Source: Streptomyces sp. 130 (GTDB lineage: Bacteria; Actinomycetota; Actinomycetes; Streptomycetales; Streptomycetaceae). From it: a DNA stretch of 64,000 nucleotides. The notes under the pieces were generated by a model. That model was given only the letters and a program-made list of their open reading frames with translations. It had not been told where the DNA came from and ran no database searches. Positions 35,178 to 43,666 of the stretch are shown in pieces. A program made the translations under genes and the position numbers. The stretch covers positions 248,001 to 312,000 of the forward strand of contig NZ_VJNO01000001.1 of assembly GCF_007096885.1 (NCBI RefSeq), in the 5' to 3' direction. The first letter of the stretch is position 1; the number at the start of each line of letters is the position of its first letter.

Positions 35178-36041
35178 TCAGGGCCGTATGAACTGCGGCC
35201 CCTGCGGGGGCAGCACGAAATTCGGGTCGGGAGCGGGCGCCGCGGCCGGGGCGGGCTGCGGATAGCCGTACGCGGGCTGCGCGGAGGCCGGCTGGGGATA
35301 GCCGTACGCGGGCTGCGGCGCCGGGGCGGCGGTGGGCTGGGGATAGCCGTACGCGGGCTGCGGCGCCGGGGCGGCGGCCGGCTGCGGATAGCCGTACGAG
35401 GGCTGCTGGTGCAGCACGGTCGCCTGCGAGTCCGGTACGGGGGCCGGGGCGGGCGGGGCCGGGGGCGGCGCCGGAGCGGCCGGCTGGGGCTCGGGCTCCG
35501 CCTCGTCGACCGAGATGCCGAACGCGGTCGCGAGGCCGATGAGCCCCGTCGGATAGCCCTGCCCGACCGCCCGGAACTTCCAGCCGTCCCCGCGCCGGTA
35601 CAGCTCGCCGCAGATGATCGCGGTCTCCTCGCCCGTCTCCGCGCGCACGTCGAACACGGCGAGCGGTTCGCCGCCGGCCGCCGCCGCGTCGTGGATCAGG
35701 ATGCGCAGATCGCGTACGGCTCCGAAGGCGGCCCCGTCCGAGGACGCGGCGATGACCACCTGGTCGACCGACGGGTCGAGCGCGTTCAGGTCGGCCTCGA
35801 TGGTGTCCGTCAGGCCCTCGGGCAGGCTGCGCTTGGGCAGCCTGCGCACCAGGCCCGAGGGGTGGCGCGGCTGGTTGTAGAAGACGAAGTCCTCGTCCGA
35901 GCGCACACGCCCGCCGGCGCCGAGCAGCAGGGCCGAGGCGTCCACGTCGGGCACCCCGGCGCCCGGAGTCCAGCGCAGCACGGCCCGTACGGCCATCGCG
36001 TCGAGTGGGACGTTCGAGCCTTTCACCATCGCGTGCGTCAT
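35178..36041 (-). CDS. TerD domain protein with Pro-rich YGYPQP repeat tail
   Basis: 287 aa. Residues 5-175 are a TerD domain ([58 protein letters not shown]). The acidic second Ca loop is poor (HPSGLVRRLPKRSLPEG), so calcium binding may be weakened. The tail (about 180-287) is Pro/Ala-rich with four YGYPQP repeats, a low-complexity linker likely to bind partners. The start is taken at ATG 36039-36041; other ATGs lie three codons upstream and four downstream. Confidence 0.9.
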   Translation of the reverse strand: MTHAMVKGSNVPLDAMAVRAVLRWTPGAGVPDVDASALLLGAGGRVRSDEDFVFYNQPRHPSGLVRRLPKRSLPEGLTDTIEADLNALDPSVDQVVIAASSDGAAFGAVRDLRILIHDAAAAGGEPLAVFDVRAETGEETAIICGELYRRGDGWKFRAVGQGYPTGLIGLATAFGISVDEAEPEPQPAAPAPPPAPPAPAPVPDSQATVLHQQPSYGYPQPAAAPAPQPAYGYPQPTAAPAPQPAYGYPQPASAQPAYGYPQPAPAAAPAPDPNFVLPPQGPQFIRP

Positions 36042-36262
36042 GCCGGTCATCCTGCCTGCTGGCCGCCCGCGCGGACAACGCGGGGTGAGGGGTCCGTGTC
36101 CCGGGAGCCGGGCGGATTCACCCGCTCCGCCACTTTGGAAATGCGTGCGAAACGGTCACGACGCCCGGAATTCACCCTGGCAGGGAACTGCCGACACCCG
36201 TTCGTACGTACTATTACCGGCCACACGTTGTCCGGTCGGTCAGAGAGTACGGGGGGAATTGC

Positions 36263-37426
36263 ATGCGTCATTTCGGGCATATTGCAGCTGCTGCGAAGGA
36301 CGGGCTCTTCTTCCAGGAACCCTGCGTGTTCGACGCCGACTCGCCGGCCCCCGTCCTCTCCGCCGCCCTCGGCGCCACGCTCTACAGCCCCGCCACCCGC
36401 CCCCGGCTCGCCGACGACATCGTCAAGCTGGCCGGGCGCGGGGTCGTCTCGATGGTGCTGTGCCTGGAGGACTCGATCGACGACTCCGAGGTCGTCGCGG
36501 CCGAGGAGAACCTGGTCAGGCAGTTCGCCGACCTGGACGCCCGCTCCATCGAGCCGCCGCTGCTGTTCATCCGGGTCCGCGAACCGGAACAGATCACCGA
36601 CCTGGTGCGCCGCCTCGGCGCGACCGTCCGGCTGCTGTCCGGCTTCGTGCTCCCCAAGTTCACGCGGGCCCGCGGCCTGCCGTTCATGGAAGCCCTGACC
36701 AAGGCCGAGGCCGCCGCTGGCCGCCGGCTCTTCGCCATGCCGGTGCTCGAATCGCCCGAGCTCCTTCACCTGGAGACCCGCCGCGAAGCCCTCCGGGGCA
36801 TCGCCGAGACCGTCACCGCGCACCGCGACCGGGTCCTCGCGCTCCGCCTCGGCGTCACCGACTTCTGCTCCGCCTACGGGCTGCGGCGCTCCCCCGACAT
36901 GACGGCGTACGACGTCGGCATCGTCGCCCACGTCATCGCGGACGTCGTCAACGTGCTCGGCCGGGCCGACGGGACGGGCTTCACGGTCACCGGCCCCGTC
37001 TGGGAGTACTTCCCCCGCCAGGAGCGCATGTTCAAGCCGCAGCTGCGCAGCAGCCCCTTCCAGGAGAACCGGGCCGAGGCCCTGCGCACCGCGCTCATCG
37101 CGCACGACCTGGACGGACTGCTGCGCGAGATCGACCTGGACCGGGCCAACGGGCTGCTCGGCAAGACCTGCATCCACCCCTCGCACGTCGCCCCGGTGCA
37201 CGCGCTGTCCGTGGTCAGCCACGAAGAGTTCAGCGACGCCCAGGACATCCTGCGGCCCGAGAGGAACGGCGGCGGGGTGCTGCGCTCCGCGTACACGAAC
37301 AAGATGAACGAGGTGAAACCGCACCGGGCCTGGGCCGAGCGCACCCTGCTGCGCGCCGAGGTCTTCGGCGTGGCCCGGGAGGACGTCGGCTTCGTGGACC
37401 TGCTGACGGCCTGCCTCGCGGAGTGA
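36263..37426 (+). CDS. TIM-barrel C-C bond lyase, HpcH/HpaI (citrate-lyase beta) type of the Ter system
   Basis: 387 aa. It shows the citrate-lyase-beta/HpcH fold: MVLCLEDSIDD (Mg-binding acidic residues), PPLLFIRVREPEQI, FVLPKFTRA, PVLESPELL and CIHPSHVAPVH. Anantharaman, Iyer and Aravind (2012) described such lyases beside phosphoribosyltransferases and HAD enzymes in Ter loci, proposed to make a nucleoside-like metabolite. The gene leads the three-gene module here. GGGGGGAA precedes the ATG at 36263. Confidence 0.85.
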   Translation: MRHFGHIAAAAKDGLFFQEPCVFDADSPAPVLSAALGATLYSPATRPRLADDIVKLAGRGVVSMVLCLEDSIDDSEVVAAEENLVRQFADLDARSIEPPLLFIRVREPEQITDLVRRLGATVRLLSGFVLPKFTRARGLPFMEALTKAEAAAGRRLFAMPVLESPELLHLETRREALRGIAETVTAHRDRVLALRLGVTDFCSAYGLRRSPDMTAYDVGIVAHVIADVVNVLGRADGTGFTVTGPVWEYFPRQERMFKPQLRSSPFQENRAEALRTALIAHDLDGLLREIDLDRANGLLGKTCIHPSHVAPVHALSVVSHEEFSDAQDILRPERNGGGVLRSAYTNKMNEVKPHRAWAERTLLRAEVFGVAREDVGFVDLLTACLAE

Positions 37427-37512
37427 GCGGGACCGGCGGGACGATCGGAGAGGACACCGGCGCCGACCACGGCACCGGGTCCGGCAGACGAGCGGAAAGA
37501 GGGACGGCGGAC

Positions 37513-39966
37513 GTGGTGTGGTCGGGTAGCTGGGTGGCGGAGCGACTGGGCGTCGGGCTGGTGGGCGACGGGGAGCTGCGCGAGCTGCTGGGCCTCGCCC
37601 TGCGGCGCAACCCCAAGCGGGCACACCTGCTCGTGTCCAACGTGCTCGGCAAGCACGTGCCGCAGCGCCCCTCCGTGGTGTACGGGGCCGGAGTCGAGCT
37701 GGGGCGCCGGGTGCGGGCGCTCCTCGGCGAGGACGGCGCCCGGCGGGCGGTCGTCCTCGGTTACGCGGAGACGGCCACCGGCCTCGGCCACTCGGTCGCC
37801 GACGGCCTCGGCGCGGCGCCCTACCTCCACTCGACCCGCAGGCCCGTCCCCGGCGTGACCCGGGCGGGCGGCTTCGAGGAGGCCCACTCGCACGCCACCT
37901 CGCACCTGCTGCTCCCCGAGGACCCGGAGCTGCTGGCGGCCGGGCCCGGCTCGGCGCTGGTGCTGGTGGACGACGAGTTCTCCACCGGCAACACCGTCCT
38001 CAACACGATCCGCGCCCTCCACGAGCGCTACCCCCGCGACCACTACGTCATCGTCGCCCTCGTCGACATGCGCTCACCGGCCGACCGGGGCCGCCTGACG
38101 GAGTTCGCCGCCGAGATCGGCGCCCGCGTCGACCTGGTGGCCCGCAACACCGGCACGGTCACCCTCCCGGACGGCGTCCTGGAGAAGGGCCAGGCCCTGG
38201 TCGCGGAGCGGGAGCGGCAGCAGCCGGACGACCGGCCCGTGGGGGCGGCCCGCCGCCCCCACACCCGCCTCGACCTCCCCTGGCCCGCCGGCGTCCCCGA
38301 CGGCGGACGGCACGGCTTCACCGACGCCCACCGCGCCCTCCTGGAGCCCGCGCTCCCCGCCCTCGCCGACCGCGTCGCGCGGGCGCTCGGCGACGGGCCC
38401 CGCCGCGTCCTCGTCCTCGGCTTCGAGGAGCTGATGTACGCGCCGCTGCGCCTGGCCACCGCCCTGGAGGAGCGCACCGACGCCGAGGTCCGCTACTCCA
38501 CGACCACCCGCTCCCCGGTCCTCGCCGTGGACGACCCGGGCTACGCGATACGCACCCGGCTGGTCTTCCCGGCCCACGACGACCCCGCCGACGGCCCCGG
38601 CGAGCGCTACGCCTACAACGTGGCCGGCGCCGGCTTCGACGCCGTCGTCCTCGTGGTCGACTCCGCCGCCGACACCCCGGCCCTGCACGCCCCCGGCGGC
38701 CTGCTCGACCGCCTCGCCCCGCACACCGAGCAGGTCCTGCTCGCGGTGATCCCCTCATACGTACCGGGGGCCCCCGCCCCCGAACGCCAGGAAGAAGCCC
38801 CCATGCAGCTGCCCGAGCCCCTTCGCGGCCCCGCGTTCTCCTCGTACGCGCCGGACGAGGTCGGCTGGCTGCTCCAGGACCTCTCGGACACCCGCCTCGA
38901 AGCGCCCACGGAGGAGCGCGAGGAGGCGATACAGAGCGGGGGCGCGCACTACGCGGAATCGCTCCCCGTCGAGTACCAGCCCTCCGCCGAATACCAGGAA
39001 CTCTTCAAAAGCGCCCTCGCGCTGTCGGCCGCCCGGATCGCCCGCGCCGTGGGCACGGTCACCGAGACCGTCCTCGCCGAGCGCGGCCCGCGCCCGGTCC
39101 TCGTCTCGCTCGCCCGGGCCGGTACGCCGGTCGGCGTGCTGATGCGCCGCTGGGCCCGGGCGCGGCGCGGCCTCGACCTGCCGCACTACGCCGTCTCCAT
39201 CGTGCGCGGACGCGGCATCGACGCCAACGCGCTGCGCTGGCTGGCCGAGCACCATGACCCGGGCGACGTCGTGTTCGTGGACGGCTGGACCGGCAAGGGC
39301 GCCATCACCCGCGAACTGGCCGCCGCCATCGCCGAGTTCGAGAAGGCCGGGGGAGTGGCGGGCTTCAACCCGGAGATCGCGGTGCTCGCCGACCCGGGCG
39401 GCTGCGTGCGGACGTACGGCACCCGCGAGGACTTCCTCATCCCCTCCGCCTGCCTCAACTCCACGGTGTCCGGACTCATTTCCCGTACGGTCCTGCGCGC
39501 CGACCTGGTCGGGCCGTACGACTTCCACGGCGCGAAGTTCTACCGCGAGCTCGCCGGCGCCGATGTCTCCGGCTTCTTCCTCGACACGGTCGCCGCGCGC
39601 TTCGACGAGGTCGCGGACGCCGTGGACGCCGAGGTCAAGGAACTCCTCGCCGCGGACCGGGCCCCGACCTGGGAGGGCTGGGCGGCGGTGGAGCGCATCA
39701 GCGAGGAGTACGGCATCCACGACGTCAATCTCGTGAAGCCCGGCGTCGGCGAGACCACCCGGGTCCTGCTGCGCCGCGTCCCCTGGAAGATCCTCGCCCG
39801 GCGCGGCGCCGGACCGGACCTCGACCACATCAGGCTGCTCGCCGAGCAGCGCGGCGTACCCGTCGAGGAGGTCGACTCGCTCCCGTACACCTGCGTCGGG
39901 CTCATCCACCCCAAGTACACCCGCGGGGCGACCGGCGCCGACGGCAAGGCGGTGGAGTCCGCGTGA
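37513..39966 (+). CDS. Fused double phosphoribosyltransferase (PRTase_2-TRSP-PRTase_1-PELOTA) of the Ter module
   Basis: 817 aa. Residues 1-250 are a PRTase with the PRPP loop LVLVDDEFSTGNT (149-161). Residues 255-415 are the TRSP domain with its TTRSP signature at 331-335. A short linker (421-430) leads into a second PRTase (about 437-690; FSSYAPDEVGWLLQDLSD, LVSLARAGTPVGVLMRR, VFVDGWTGKG), the type once annotated as cysteine protease StiP. A PELOTA-like RNA-binding domain ends the protein (LVKPGVGETTRVLLRRVPWKIL). In other Ter loci I know these two halves as separate proteins. The GTG at 37513 has GAGGGA ahead; a GTG at 37423 overlapping the lyase stop would add 30 residues. Confidence 0.85.
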   Translation: MVWSGSWVAERLGVGLVGDGELRELLGLALRRNPKRAHLLVSNVLGKHVPQRPSVVYGAGVELGRRVRALLGEDGARRAVVLGYAETATGLGHSVADGLGAAPYLHSTRRPVPGVTRAGGFEEAHSHATSHLLLPEDPELLAAGPGSALVLVDDEFSTGNTVLNTIRALHERYPRDHYVIVALVDMRSPADRGRLTEFAAEIGARVDLVARNTGTVTLPDGVLEKGQALVAERERQQPDDRPVGAARRPHTRLDLPWPAGVPDGGRHGFTDAHRALLEPALPALADRVARALGDGPRRVLVLGFEELMYAPLRLATALEERTDAEVRYSTTTRSPVLAVDDPGYAIRTRLVFPAHDDPADGPGERYAYNVAGAGFDAVVLVVDSAADTPALHAPGGLLDRLAPHTEQVLLAVIPSYVPGAPAPERQEEAPMQLPEPLRGPAFSSYAPDEVGWLLQDLSDTRLEAPTEEREEAIQSGGAHYAESLPVEYQPSAEYQELFKSALALSAARIARAVGTVTETVLAERGPRPVLVSLARAGTPVGVLMRRWARARRGLDLPHYAVSIVRGRGIDANALRWLAEHHDPGDVVFVDGWTGKGAITRELAAAIAEFEKAGGVAGFNPEIAVLADPGGCVRTYGTREDFLIPSACLNSTVSGLISRTVLRADLVGPYDFHGAKFYRELAGADVSGFFLDTVAARFDEVADAVDAEVKELLAADRAPTWEGWAAVERISEEYGIHDVNLVKPGVGETTRVLLRRVPWKILARRGAGPDLDHIRLLAEQRGVPVEEVDSLPYTCVGLIHPKYTRGATGADGKAVESA

Positions 39967-40811
39967 CGGCCTCCCCGGTCACCCTCGTCGCCAGCGACCT
40001 CGACCGCACCCTCATATACTCCTCGGCCGCACTCCAGCTCACCATGGAGGACGAACGGGCGCCCCGGCTGCTGTGCGTCGAGGTGTACAACCACAAGCCC
40101 CTCTCGTACGTCACCGAGACCGCCGCCGGGCTGCTGACCGACCTGACCTCCGCGGCCTCCACGGTGTTCGTCCCGACGACCACCCGCACCCGCGAGCAGT
40201 ACCACCGCATCCGGCTCCCGGGCGCCCCGGCCGAGTTCGCGATCTGCGCCAACGGCGGCCACATCCTGGTGAAGGGCGAGTCCGACCCGGACTGGCAGCG
40301 GACCGTCGCCGGCCGGCTCGCCGACGAGTGCGTCCCGCTCGCCGAGGTCCGCGCCCACCTCGTCGCCACCGCCGACCCCGCGTGGCTGCTGAAGGAGCGC
40401 GTCGCCGAGGACCTGTTCGCCTATCTCGTCGTCGACCGCGCCGAACTGCCCCCGGAGTGGACGAAGGAGCTCGCCGCCTGGGCGGAGCCGCGCGGCTGGA
40501 CCGTGTCGCTCCAGGGCCGGAAGGTCTACGCCGTACCGCGCCCGCTCACCAAGAGCGCCGCCATGCGCGAGGTCGCCCGGCGCACCGGCGCCACCCACAC
40601 CCTCGCCGCCGGTGACTCGCTCCTGGACGCGGACCTCCTGCTCGCCGCCGACCGGGGCTGGCGCCCCGCCCACGGCGAACTCGCCGACGCGGGCTGGAAC
40701 GCCGACCACATCGAGGCCACCGCCGAACGGGGCGTGGCGGCGGGCGAGGAGATCCTGCGCCGCTTCCTGCGGGCCTCGGGCGCCGGGCGCCGGGCGTCGG
40801 ACGCCGGGTAA
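39963..40811 (+). CDS. HAD-superfamily phosphatase of the Ter module
   Basis: 282 aa. HAD motif I is LVASDLDRTLIYS (DxD nucleophile), motif II TTTRT, and motifs III/IV are KSAAMREVARR and AAGDSLLDADLLLAADRG. The C2-type cap resembles Cof-like sugar phosphatases. The GTG start overlaps the preceding stop (GTGA), so it is coupled to the PRTase fusion. Proposed role: dephosphorylation of the metabolite made by the lyase/PRTase pair. An ATP-grasp enzyme known in some Ter loci is not found here. Confidence 0.88.
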   Translation: MTASPVTLVASDLDRTLIYSSAALQLTMEDERAPRLLCVEVYNHKPLSYVTETAAGLLTDLTSAASTVFVPTTTRTREQYHRIRLPGAPAEFAICANGGHILVKGESDPDWQRTVAGRLADECVPLAEVRAHLVATADPAWLLKERVAEDLFAYLVVDRAELPPEWTKELAAWAEPRGWTVSLQGRKVYAVPRPLTKSAAMREVARRTGATHTLAAGDSLLDADLLLAADRGWRPAHGELADAGWNADHIEATAERGVAAGEEILRRFLRASGAGRRASDAG

Positions 40812-40827
40812 GTCGGGCGGGCGACCA

Positions 40828-40833
40828 TAGAGT
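40828..40833 (+). promoter_or_regulatory. -10 box (TAGAGT) for a leaderless methyltransferase transcript
   Basis: TAGAGT ends 6 nt before the ATG at 40840; no ribosome site is present. Confidence 0.45.
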
Positions 40834-40839
40834 TGTGCG

Positions 40840-41499
40840 ATGACCAAGGGAAACTCCACCAAGATCACCGATGAGCTGTACGCGTACATGCTGGCGCACA
40901 ACCCGCCGCTGGACGCCGTGCAGCGCGAACTCGTCGAGACGACCTACGCGCGGCTGCCCGAGCACGCGGGCATGCAGTCGGCCGAGGAGCAGGGCCCGCT
41001 GCTCGCCTTCCTCGTCCGGCTCACCGGTGCCCGGCACATCGTCGAGGTCGGCACGTTCACCGGCTTCTCCGCCCTGGCGATGGCCCAGGCTCTCCCGGCG
41101 GACGGACGGCTGATCGCCTGCGACATCTCGGAGGAGTGGACGGCGTACGGCCGCGAGGCGTGGGAGAAGGCGGGCGTCGCCGACCGCGTCGACCTGCGCA
41201 TCGCACCCGCCCTGGACACCTTGCGCGCGATGCCGGAGGAGCCCCACATCGACTTCGCCTACCTGGACGCGGACAAGGGCAACTACATCGCGTACTGGGA
41301 GGAACTGGTGCCGAGGCTGCGCCCGGGCGGGGTCATCACCACGGACAACGTGCTGTTCCACGGACGCGTCACGGACCCGGGGGCGACGGGCGCGGCCAAG
41401 GCCATCCAGGAGTTCAACGACCACGTGTCGGCGGACGCGCGGATGGACAGCGTGCTGCTGACGGTGTCGGACGGGCTGACGCTGTCCCGCAAGCGGTAG
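40840..41499 (+). CDS. SAM-dependent O-methyltransferase, catechol type
   Basis: 219 aa, class I methyltransferase of the COMT/CCoAOMT group. SAM motif I is IVEVGTFTGFSALAMAQAL (about 67-85), followed by the acidic DIS motif and FAYLDADKGNYIAYWEE with the metal-binding Asp residues. TTDNVLFHG provides a further ligand. It methylates a catechol-like substrate with Mg. It follows the HAD gene by 28 nt but appears to have its own leaderless promoter. Confidence 0.93.
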   Translation: MTKGNSTKITDELYAYMLAHNPPLDAVQRELVETTYARLPEHAGMQSAEEQGPLLAFLVRLTGARHIVEVGTFTGFSALAMAQALPADGRLIACDISEEWTAYGREAWEKAGVADRVDLRIAPALDTLRAMPEEPHIDFAYLDADKGNYIAYWEELVPRLRPGGVITTDNVLFHGRVTDPGATGAAKAIQEFNDHVSADARMDSVLLTVSDGLTLSRKR

Positions 41500-41552
41500 C
41501 CGTCCGGGGGCGGCCCGGCTTCCCGGGCGGCGGAGCGCCCGGGGACACCGGC

Positions 41553-41774
41553 TCAGCCGCAGCAGCCGCCGCCGCAGCAGCCGCCCCCGCCGCCGGCGGA
41601 GGGCGCGGGCCGGGAACCGCCGCCCGCGGTGCCGCCGACGGCGACGGTGGAGAGCAGCTTCACGGTGTCCTCGTGCCCGGCGGGGCAGGAGGCGGGAGCG
41701 GAGGACTCGGCCATGGGGCGGCTGAGCTCGAAGGTGTCTCCGCAGGAGCGGCAGCGGTACTCGTAACGAGGCAT
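41553..41774 (-). CDS. FmdB-type zinc ribbon protein with Cys/Gly tail
   Basis: 73 aa. The N-terminal FmdB ribbon is RYEYRCRSCGDTFELSRPM with CxxC at 8-11, and a second Cys/His pair in CPAGHED. The last 15 residues are Gly with two CC pairs (GGCCGGGCCG), an unusual metal-binding-like tail. It may be a small transcription-linked zinc protein. Confidence 0.85.
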   Translation of the reverse strand: MPRYEYRCRSCGDTFELSRPMAESSAPASCPAGHEDTVKLLSTVAVGGTAGGGSRPAPSAGGGGGCCGGGCCG

Positions 41775-41780
41775 GACGCC

Positions 41781-41786
41781 AGGTTA
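41781..41786 (-). promoter_or_regulatory. -10 box (TAACCT) for the FmdB-type gene
   Basis: On the minus strand TAACCT ends 6 nt before the ATG at 41772-41774, again the leaderless arrangement. Confidence 0.45.
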
Positions 41787-41848
41787 GCGGCGACGGGCCC
41801 CCGGCTGTCCACAGTGCGAGGGCCCCGGACCGGCCGAGGCGGACGGCG

Positions 41849-43477
41849 TCAGTGACCGCCCGCGCCGCGTTCCTCGCGGATGTCGGCGACGACGTCGGCG
41901 GCGATCCGGCGCAGGCCCTCCGTCACGGTCAGGAAGTGCCAGTAGTCGGGGTGGCGGTTCTCCAGGGCCGTGACCGCCTGCTCCAGCCGGGCCACCGCGT
42001 CGTCCAGCGGCCGGGCGTGCCGCGGCTCGGGGGTGTGGCGCCCGGCCATGGCGAGGCGCTGGGCGTCACGGATGGCGAACCGGGTGCGCTCGATCTCCTG
42101 CTGCGGGTCCTTGGCCACGTCATCGAGCCGGCGCAGACGGTCACCGGCGGCGGACACCGCCTCGTCGGTGGCGTTGAGCAGGGCCCGTACGGTGCTCAGC
42201 CGGGACGTGGCGTCGGCCCAGCGCTGCTCGTCACGGGCCTGGGCGGCCTCCTTCAGCTTCTCCTCGGCCCGGCGCACATTGACGGCCGCCTGCTCCGGGA
42301 CCGGCTGGAGGTCCTGCCAGCAGGCGGCGGAGAACCGGCGCCGCAGCTCGCTGAGGACGGGCTCGACGGAGGCGGAGCGGGTGGTCAGCGCCTGGGCGCG
42401 GGTGCGCAGGGTCACCAGCCGGCGGTCGATCTCCGCGGCGCGCTCGGGCAGCTTCTCGGCTTCGGCCCGTACGGCTTCGGCGTCGCGCAGCACGCGGTCG
42501 GCGCGCTGCAGGGTCTCGGGCACGCCGTGCCGCCCGGCGCCCTGGTTGAGCTTGGTCAGCTCGGGGGCGAGGGCGGCCAGCCGGGCCGCGAGGTCGTCCG
42601 CCCGCAGACCGGACGCCCGCACCGAATCGAGAGCGTTGCTCGCACCGAGGAGCGCCTGTCGCGCGCGCTCGACGGCGGGGGCGAGCCGGGCGAGCTGCGT
42701 CTCGGCGCTCCCGAGGAGCGGCCCGAGCCCGGCGCCGAACCGGTCGAGCTCCCCCTTGACCCGTATCAGCTGCTCCTTCGCGGAGGTCAGCTCGGCCCGG
42801 GCCCGGGACGCGACGGACGGTTCGAGATCGTCCCGGTCGAGGTCATGGGCGTCGACCGCGGTGATGTACGCGTGACTCACTTCGTCGATGCGCCGGCCGA
42901 GCGCGGCGAAGTCGTCCACGGCCTTGCGGGCGGCCGGCGAACTGTCGACCGCGGTGATCGTCTCGATGGAGATCCTGAGGTCGCGCTGGGCGGTGTCCAG
43001 CTCGTAGAACGCCTCGGCGGCGGCGTCCTTCGCCGCCTGCGCCTCGGCCCGCTGCCCCTCACCGCGCCCCCCGAACCACCGCCGCGTACCGCCGCCGGTG
43101 ACGGCGAGGGGGAGGGCGACGGCGAGGAGGGGAAGGGGCGCGAGAACGAGCCCGCACAGATCACGCAGACCGGCGGCACGCCGGGGAGCCCGGTCGCGCG
43201 GGTGGGGGGCGCGCCGGGCGTTTGCGGCGGGGGTGCGTCGGTCGCCCGGGCTGGGGGTGCGTCGGTCATCCGGGGCGGGGGTGGGCCGGTCGCCCGGGGC
43301 GGGGGTGGGCCGCTCAGCCGGTCCGGGGGTGGGCCGCTCACCCGGTCCGGGGGCGTGCCGTTCACCCGGTCCGTTCCCGGCCCGGGCCCCCGGGTCCGTC
43401 CCGACCGCTCGACGCCGACTCCGCTCCCGTACCGCTCCGGCGATTCCCGCCCGCGGCTGCGCGTCTGTCGCCGTCAC
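41849..43477 (-). CDS. Membrane-anchored coiled-coil protein with Pro-rich repeat N-terminus
   Basis: 542 aa, no enzyme family recognised. Residues 45-95 are low-complexity repeats of the ERPTPxPxD type, encoded by near-repeats of about 24 nt around 43,240-43,370. One membrane helix follows (about 108-128, LVLAPLPLLAVALPLAV). The rest (140-540) is almost all alpha-helical with many Ala, Glu and Arg residues, a long coiled coil. A cytoplasmic Pro-rich start and an extended helical rod suggest a structural or wall-associated protein. The GTG at 43475-43477 follows GGGAGAGG. Confidence 0.75.
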   Translation of the reverse strand: MTATDAQPRAGIAGAVRERSRRRAVGTDPGARAGNGPGERHAPGPGERPTPGPAERPTPAPGDRPTPAPDDRRTPSPGDRRTPAANARRAPHPRDRAPRRAAGLRDLCGLVLAPLPLLAVALPLAVTGGGTRRWFGGRGEGQRAEAQAAKDAAAEAFYELDTAQRDLRISIETITAVDSSPAARKAVDDFAALGRRIDEVSHAYITAVDAHDLDRDDLEPSVASRARAELTSAKEQLIRVKGELDRFGAGLGPLLGSAETQLARLAPAVERARQALLGASNALDSVRASGLRADDLAARLAALAPELTKLNQGAGRHGVPETLQRADRVLRDAEAVRAEAEKLPERAAEIDRRLVTLRTRAQALTTRSASVEPVLSELRRRFSAACWQDLQPVPEQAAVNVRRAEEKLKEAAQARDEQRWADATSRLSTVRALLNATDEAVSAAGDRLRRLDDVAKDPQQEIERTRFAIRDAQRLAMAGRHTPEPRHARPLDDAVARLEQAVTALENRHPDYWHFLTVTEGLRRIAADVVADIREERGAGGH

Positions 43478-43556
43478 ATGCCTCTCCCGTGCCGTTCCGC
43501 CCTGCCGGATACATTCTCCCACCAGTAAGGACGAACACACGTGCCGGTTAGTTCAC

Positions 43557-43655
43557 GCCGGGTCCGGGGTCGGGGCCGGGGACGGGTCAGGGACCAGGGC
43601 CGGGGACGGGCCCGGGGTCGAGGCCGGGGCCGGGGCCGAGGCCGAGGCCGGGGAC
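43557..43655. repeat. G-rich hexanucleotide-type repeat tract
   Basis: About 100 nt made of imperfect GGGGCC/GAGGCC hexamers with many GGGG runs on the + strand. It lies between two divergently read genes: the coiled-coil gene starts at 43477 and the DUF4097 lipoprotein gene ends at 43667. Four or more G-runs occur in every 30 nt, enough for G-quadruplex formation. Confidence 0.85.
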
Positions 43656-43666
43656 CGTGCTCCTTC

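Noticed and set aside
36040..37512. Upstream extension of the PRTase fusion frame to 36040
   Set aside because: The frame overlaps the lyase gene completely; its translation is Arg/Pro-rich noise. A GTG at 37513 with a ribosome site, or 37423, is the real start.
37513..39966. Polyketide or antibiotic biosynthetic cluster around the lyase/PRTase genes
   Set aside because: No ketosynthase, NRPS or resistance genes are near; domains match the Ter-associated metabolite module.
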